This document shows, piece by piece, positions 57,580 to 64,000 of a stretch of DNA of 64,000 bases (positions are counted from its first letter, which is position 1; every line of letters begins with the position of its first letter). The DNA comes from Maratus speciosus (taxonomy: Eukaryota; Arthropoda; Arachnida; Araneae; Salticidae): the NCBI GenBank assembly GCA_963932465.1, contig OZ010799.1, positions 284,528,083 through 284,592,082 on the forward strand, read 5' to 3'. Below the pieces are notes generated by a model. The model worked only from the letters and a program-made list of their open reading frames with translations, was not told where the DNA came from and made no database searches. Both the position numbers and the translations under genes were made by a program.

Positions 57580-58010
57580 CTATTCCATGTTCATCGTGTA
57601 CTTTGATTTATTCGAACCCCTGAGCACGGGCGTTGGTTCTTTCAGGCCAGTATACTTTCCCAGGAAACGAAACGTTTTTGTGCCAACATTTTCTAATTGT
57701 TGGACCGATGTAAGAAATGTCCATATCTCCATATGATTGGCCAAAGAACTATTTGTAAATAAAGACCCAGTAGTGGTCCAACTGTTAGCTACTCAAATTT
57801 CTCCAAAGCTGCGGTCTGAATTAGAGGGGCCTCTGTACCAGTCATTTGCCAGCCATTTCCCAATGATACTATTTCGAACTCTGCTATTCCCCAACTGTTT
57901 TCACAAACTATCATTGATGGACCAAAAATCTGTGTTACTTCTGTCAAATATATACCGAAGTAATCCACCCTTTTAAACAAAATGACCCAAGTGCTCAACA
58001 GCTGCATTAA
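57580..58010. other. GC-richer patch with opposing short frames, unrecognised
   Basis: Base composition rises over about 400 bp. A plus-strand frame (57737-57976) starts MAKELFVNKDPVVVQLLATQ. A minus-strand frame (58007-57789) contains VDYFGIYLTEVTQIFGPSMI and SWGIAEFEIVSLGNGWQMTG. Another minus-strand stretch reads DMDISYIGPTIRKCWHKNVS then FPGKYTGLKEPTPVLRGSN. I recognise none of these. The patch may be a decayed gene fragment, with the minus strand slightly more protein-like. Confidence 0.25.
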
Positions 58011-60670
58011 AGGTTATTTTTTTGTTGATCATAGGAATTTTCCATTCCTATTACTGTTCTTATCGGAGAAAATAAACTTTTAGGACTTATTAAACCCGTT
58101 TGCGTGCTCTTGCTCTTATTTAAAATAGAATATGCTATATACTATAATAAAAAAATAATTTCTATATAAATTGAAAATGCATGGTAATTTGACTTATAAA
58201 GATAAAATAAAAGGATTTTATACCTTATTAACCTTTTAGGCTGTGGTGGGAGAAGGACTTCCCAAGTAAATAAATAAAAAAATTACAATCAAATTACTTT
58301 GATATTAAAGTCTATAACACGATTTGTAGGTGTTATTTCTCCTTTCCACGTTTTGATGGCAGTAGCACACTTTTCTAATATCTAGATGGTTTTCCGATAA
58401 GAATTAAAACTTTAAAACTTTCATGAGATTTTGAAATTTTGTATTTTTTGGCGTTAATAAAGAAAGATTTTTCTTTTTCTTTTTTTTTTTTTTTAAGGAT
58501 GGCACATTTTTATCTTAGACATTTCTAGTAATTAATAATAATTTGAAACTTTTACAATTATAGTAATTTTAAGATAAATTCCGAATGTCATAGCTTGTGT
58601 TTGCATGCTAAAATGATATCCTAAACCTGAGGTGGGAAAATAATCTTCTCACAATTCCACCTGCTTAAATGGTGGATTAAAATAAACCACATGGTTCAAT
58701 TTCAGACTGCTCCTTATCACATTTATCTGGTTTTTAAGCATATTTTTCAAAATTTTAATAACCCAAAGCTCAATTACTTAACTGAAAAGTGAACTGATGG
58801 TATAGCGCAATAATAAGAAACAGTTGGATAAACAATTCAGAAAGGAAATTAGATTCAGAAAGGAAATTAGAGTCAATTAATAAATCGTGCATATGTAAAT
58901 TCAATGATTGTATCTTATCAGTAATGGGATTATTAAATGATGTAACAAGACATCAGTATTGAATCTGAAAACTGTTGACCATATTTTAATAAATATGTTA
59001 ATTTATTTTCATATTGTGCGAATAAAATTAGCCTTCGGCCTGAAATATCTGGCTTGCGCTTTAGTGTAACAAAACGGGTTTGCACTATTCTCCAGCATTA
59101 AGATTTTTGAAAACTGATTTTGAAAAAACTAATTTGCTACTTGAGATCCTTAAGACATCAGATGTTATTTTTCTCATTTTCTTTATTACTGCATTTACTT
59201 CTTTTTCTATTCACCTGGGAATAACTATCCCATGTTTTAAAATAAGGCTGTTTCATCCTAAGGCTGTTTCATCCTCTGCCCCGTGGCAAATTGCCACGGG
59301 GCAGCTTTATTGTCCGCCCCTGGAGAAACACGTAATTGCTTCTGGAATTTTCTACCGCTTTTGAGTTTACTGTTATTTAATTTATGTCATTTGATTTTAT
59401 TCCCGAAATCGCAAAGCATAAAATCGTATCCGTGTTTTTGCTATTAGAAGACATTTCCCCCATCATGTTCCTAACTTTTTGCGTAATTTATTTTCATTCG
59501 AAACTAACGTCATTGCAAAGCAAAGTGCTTTTTACACATGTTTAAATTGTTAATGAGTTTTAGAACTGATGCTGATACCTCATTAATTGTTTCTTCTTTT
59601 TAAAGTTAAAACTAGCAGATAAATTGATGAAAAGAGGTCTTCTATTTTTATAATGTTTTAGAAATAAAGATATTTCCGTTAAAATGTGGGATACCAAATC
59701 ACGCTTAGATATTTTCTTAATAAAATATTTAGAATGAAGATATTACATATTTATTTATACGTAACTGCATTATACATTTATAAACAAACAGCTGGTCGAA
59801 TAAAATGCGTAGTTCATTTTAAAGATAAAACGAATTCAGAAATAAGTTATTACTTTAAATGCAGCTTTTTCTTTGAAAAAAAAAATTAAAATGATTTAAC
59901 AGATATACATTAGTATAACATAGATTAAAATAGTACATTAGATAAATTAAATTCTATTTAAAAATATTTGAGCTCCTAAATGAATTATTAATTTAAAACT
60001 TCGGAGATATATTTTAAGCATAACATTCTGAAACATAAAAAGGTGGAGTAATAATTCTCCAAGGAGCATAATTTATTTCATACATGGAGGGTTTTTTTTT
60101 CGAACTTCAAGTCATATTTTATCGTGCATTTGAAAATGAAAGCAATTCATTCCAATGTCTGGCAATGAAGTGATCTCTGTTAAAAGAGAAAAATAAATAA
60201 AAACGTACATCAACTTAATTTTCTTCATATTTCAACTTTAAAAATTACTTAAATTTATTTGACGTCACTTTAATCATTGCAGTTTCAAATGTATCGTTAA
60301 AATTTAAGGAAAATCTTACAAACGATATCAGAATTTAATTTTTGTTTATGAAAGAAAACGGTTTTTTAACATGAGTAACGATAGATGTTACTTTTGCATT
60401 TAATGTTTGAAAAGTTTAATACTGTAAAATCTCTAAAAAGCAATTTTTGTTGCTTTAATAAATCGACTTTAGTTTGTTAAATTCTGATCTTTGATTTAAA
60501 CTAAAAAAAGTACCAACAATATCATTATTTAAAAGTCGTGGTGTTTTGTTTATTTTCTTTTTAAATAGAAAAATCGTAATTAAAATCATTTATTTTTCAT
60601 TATTTAAGAAAGAGGATTAGTAAAATAATCGAAACATCTTATTTTGTTTCCGAAGATTATGAATCAGTAC

Positions 60671-60710
<40 letters not shown>

Positions 60711-60940
60711 TTAAGAAGAAAAGAAACATGCTCTTTGTTTTCACGATGTTGCTTTTTCACACGTAAGTGGCTTTATTTAATCCTATTCGATAAAAGTTAA
60801 AAATTTTTTAAATAAATGGAAAATATTTCAGACTAAAATAGTTATAGAAAGAGGTTAAATAGAACTAGATGGCTACAAATACTAAAATAATATCACCTAA
60901 CACTAAAAAATGTGCTGCAAAAAGGTTTTTCAATAGTTTT
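58011..60940. other. AT-rich DNA, no gene seen
   Basis: No coding region recognised. It includes the GC-rich palindrome at 59276-59304 and a 34-base A tract at 60675-60708. Confidence 0.5.
59276..59304. repeat. Perfect 14-bp-arm palindrome in AT-rich DNA
   Basis: CTGCCCCGTGGCAA and TTGCCACGGGGCAG flank a single A. Just to its left GGCTGTTTCATCCT is repeated twice. To its right, on the minus strand, CAGGGGCGGACAAT resembles a hAT-type terminus. It could be the surviving end of a DNA transposon or a strong RNA hairpin. Confidence 0.8.
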
Positions 60941-60948
60941 TTTTGTAT

Positions 60949-61778
60949 TAGGTCTACCGGAAAGTTCTGTCGTAAAATGTCACTTCACGCCTACTTTTTT
61001 AAAATTCAGATTTCTTCATTGCCACCAATTTTTTGAAATGGTAAAATTCCAACTGTTGTCACCTTAGTGTGAAATGTGAAAACAAAGGGAATTTTACCAT
61101 TTCAAAAAAAGTGGTGCCAATGAAAAAATCTAAATTAAAAAAAAAGGCGTGAAATAACATTATACAGGTTGGTTCAAATTAAAGTATCCCTGTTTCGGAC
61201 GCTCTAGTGAGAGAAGCAGTGGATGTAACGTCTTCATATTTGGAGGATATACATATCAAACCATGGGAAACTGATTGGTGAAAAAAAAAAAAAAAGTTTA
61301 AACAAAGGCCGCTAGGGGAAAATGAGGCGCTGCGATCGGCTTAAGGTAAGGAAAATGTAGCGAAACAAATAAGCAAAGAATACAAGGTGTCGGTAATTAA
61401 CCTTTTTTAAACAATTCCCACCACTAAATTTTTAGTATTCTTCGTCAAATAAGAATACTAACAAAATGAAGCGGAGTATAGACTAATAAAATTTAAACGA
61501 ATAATATTAATAAAATTTATTGGTGGAAATCGGTTTATTGGCACCTAGATGTTTACACATTTGGTCATATTACATTTTCTAAACCAGTCGCAGCGCCTCA
61601 TTTTACCCTAGCGGCCTTGATTTGAACTATTTTTTTTGCACCAATCAGTTTCCCATGGTCTGATATGTATACCCCCAAATATGAAGTCGTTACATCCACT
61701 GCTTCTCTCGCTAGAGCGTCCCAAACAGGGATACTTTAATTTGATTCAACCTGTACTTCAGAACTTTCCGGTAGATCT
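60949..61778. mobile_element. Outer inverted-repeat element (mariner-type ends), split by a second element
   Basis: The left end AGGTCTACCGGAAAGTTCTG and the right end CAGAACTTTCCGGTAGATCT are inverted copies. The body is itself a foldback: GGCGTGAA, TTTTTTGAAATGGTAAAATT and CATTGCCACC on the left are mirrored by AATTTTACCATTTCAAAAAA, GGTGCCAATG and GGCGTGAA on the right. Without the nested 589 bp the element would be about 240 bp. CTACCGGAAAGTTCTG termini are of the mariner type (family knowledge, moderate certainty). Confidence 0.75.
61165..61753. mobile_element. Nested TA-flanked MITE with 170-bp TIRs
   Basis: CAGGTTGGTTCAAATTAAAG on the left and CTTTAATTTGATTCAACCTG on the right are inverted, with TA outside each end. 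Inverted similarity continues through AGTATCCCTGTTT, AAGCAGTGGATGTAACG, CATGGGAAACTGATTGGTG and CGCTAGGG. The element lies at a TA inside the right arm of the outer element. Noncoding, moved by a Tc1/mariner-type transposase in trans (inference). Confidence 0.85.
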
Positions 61779-64000
61779 AATATTTTCGGATGTTTTGAAT
61801 AACATACTAAAAATTTACCAATTTTAGCTACCGGAAAGACCCAATTTTCGAACATCTAAACCCTGCAATTTTTTATCACTTAAAGGCAAAGTTAATGTCT
61901 TTGCATATGATTTTAGGGTCTTATAATACATTTATAGCTATGACTGTTAAAGTGAGACATATCCCCCCTCAAACCCACACACATACAACAGTAAGCTAAA
62001 GAAGTTTCTTGAGGGGCGAAAAGTTTAAACAAATAAAAATGTATGAACATATACTTTTGTTAGTTATAATCAATTATAATTTATGAAAGTAGAATTAATC
62101 ATCAGAATGGTTACATATATTTTAATATATTATATAACCCTCATTACAATCGAATACTACTAGAAGTTAAAATTACACAGCCGCCCTTCCGTTTTTTTAA
62201 TTATTTTTTTAAAATAAAAACAAATATTATGATCAAATTCAAAATTTGACTTTTCTGGTTTAAATTAGATTTTTACTTCGTGTTTGTGATTCCTTTTCTA
62301 TGTGCTCATTTTCCCTAGCATTCTTTGTACATTTGTTTATTACTTTATGGCCATTGTCTCCGGGAAAGAAACACTTTGTGCTGCGTCAACAACTACATGT
62401 AGTTTCGTCTTTCAGAACACGTCTATGCCCTCAAAAGACACAGTCTTGATCCGAGTAAAGCGATTGCATTCAAAAAATAAGAAATCGTAATTTCGTCAGA
62501 ACTGGTAAAATTACGTCCAGTAGATAACGTTGGATTTAATCAGGAGTAATACTCCACTGTAAATGTATGGCAGACTTATAATATGAAAAGGATACAATTT
62601 AATTTCTTACAAAACATCCAAAATGATTTTCAAATGAAACAAATTCTTGAGGTAACTACAATAATACATAATTTATATGCATTTAGATGAAAAAACCATA
62701 AAGAAAAAGAAAATGTAGTTATAACATGTGGACTGTTATGATTATTACGAGAATATAGGATGACCACAAAACCAGGAAAGCGACACGAGATAGGAGAAAA
62801 AGTCAATTAGAGAGTTATAGAGTGTCCTGTATTTAATGGGGAATAGTATTTTACATGTAAAAGTAACTTTATTAAAAGCCATGAAAAGTAGGTCTTATAT
62901 CAGCAACTAAAATGCGCCTCAACTTACATTCAGGAGTGTGTCATTATAAAGGAGACACCATTTACTAATAAAGTCATCCAAGTAAAGTAACGTTTATTTT
63001 ATTAAGATAGTGAAATTAAGTACGCTATTTGTGTCCATCATAGGCAACAATGCATCATTCATTCTGCATGTTTAGACGGCATATGTATGATGAGAATTAT
63101 CAAACTACGGATTGCCGCTTTTTTAATTCAGTAATCTTTTCCTTATTTAATCATAGAATTTCATAGATTAAATAAGGCGGCGATTACTATTAAAATTTAG
63201 CGTTATCCCGCGGTTCACAGTTCGATAGATACAGTTCGGCTGTTGTGAAAGTAATCGGGGACGGGCCAGAAAAGAACATTAGTTGGCACGTTGCATATAA
63301 TTTGCATCTTTAACTCGAACAATTTTGATTTAACAGAATGCAAATTTACTATATTGACACATATAAGAGGTGATTGGTTATTTTTAGTTCTTCAGTGATA
63401 CTGATGGTTTTTGCAATATTTGAAATCTCACATTTTAAAAATTAAGTAAGCAGACATAGTTATTTACTTTCTTAATATGTAATTTGAAAGACGCTCAGTT
63501 TAATAAAATTTTCAAACTATTATTTTTAATTAATAGAAAAAAAAAAACAACAACTGAAGGGCATAAAATGACTATTACTCTGGAAACATACAAATATAAG
63601 TCTCTTAATCTTTAAAAACGCTTCTTAAATTTTACATAAGTCAACATTATTTTGGTAGAAGAGATTATTAAGATAGTAGTAAATAGGATAAAAAATAGTT
63701 CAGTCTTAAACTGAAGTTAAATATTATTCTGAAAAAATGTTTTTATAACATAAAACCTGCTGTATAAATTTAAAATTTTTGACTTAGATTTTTATCACTA
63801 AATGAAACGTAACTGTAAAAATAATTCTTTGTTGTGTTTCATATTTATGATAAGGGATTAGGCAAATCTCTAAAAATATTACAACTAAGTTTGGAAAATA
63901 TAAAATCAAAATGATGGATTTTTTTTAATTACACGGTGTTTAAATTTTTTAGGAAAATGACTTACACATTAATAGTTCTTATAGAATGGAGAATAGAATA
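61779..64000. other. AT-rich DNA to the end of the window, no gene seen
   Basis: A slightly GC-richer patch at 63185-63290 has a short frame (VKVIGDGPEKNISWHVAYN) without known relatives. A small palindrome CTTATTTAATC...GATTAAATAAG lies near 63140-63175. No repeat unit or RNA gene recognised. Confidence 0.45.

Noticed and set aside
57737..58007. Real gene in the GC-richer patch at 57.6-58.0 kb
   Set aside because: Opposing frames are both open, neither has a recognisable motif, splice sites or a neighbour exon. Listed only as an unrecognised patch.

Overview
The window is eukaryotic, strongly AT-rich, non-genic DNA that I read as an arthropod genome, most likely a chelicerate and probably a spider (inference). 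The reasons are the type of Ty3/Gypsy-like gag-pol remnant at 46.7-49.2 kb, a mariner fossil, an RTE-type LINE tail, many TA- and TTAA-flanked short inverted-repeat elements, long homopolymers and (AT)n tracts, and no long intact host ORF. There is no prokaryotic operon, CRISPR array, rRNA or clear host gene. Most short open frames are chance AT-rich frames or antisense shadows.

Layout. 0-12 kb: AT-rich intergenic DNA, two 98% identical 302-bp copies of an exon-like segment 7.8 kb apart, a 375-bp inverted-repeat element, and the 3' end of an RTE-like LINE. 12.3-13.9 kb: a 1,062-bp TA-flanked element with long TIRs and a TTAA-flanked piggyBac-type MITE. 15.7-24 kb: repeat-dense block with three 525-bp tandem units, GTGACGTCA-rich inverted ends about 4.5 kb apart, a 730-bp foldback carrying two head-to-head 74-nt tRNA-like sequences, a 147-bp tandem array and a roughly 33-bp array. 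25.6-29.9 kb: two foldback/MITE insertions and a 153-bp array in which a TTAA MITE has a visible empty site in neighbouring units. 31.5-33.5 kb: diverged 300-bp repeats.

33.67-36.53 kb: a complete non-autonomous hAT-like element with an exact 8-bp target-site duplication, filled with 120-bp tandem repeats and carrying a duplicated right end. About 150 bp further on, at 36.69-39.27 kb, is the most notable locus: a decayed spliced gene whose conserved blocks match RAG1/Transib-superfamily transposases (first-Asp block, CxxC zinc block and final-Glu block in the right order).

42-49 kb: a TIR element, an AACGATT-rich repeat, a mariner transposase fossil that has lost its third catalytic Asp, and a minus-strand gag-protease-integrase remnant with one premature stop and an internal deletion. 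50.3-64 kb: a 349-bp near-perfect palindrome, a third TTAA MITE, a 0.9-kb tandem duplication carrying a pogo-like and another MITE insertion in only one unit, and a nested pair of inverted-repeat elements at 61 kb.

Nothing here works together as a pathway. The window is a record of layered transposon insertion and decay. The best candidate for something undescribed is the RAG1-like pseudogene, followed by the nested or dated insertions and the hairpin-forming loci.
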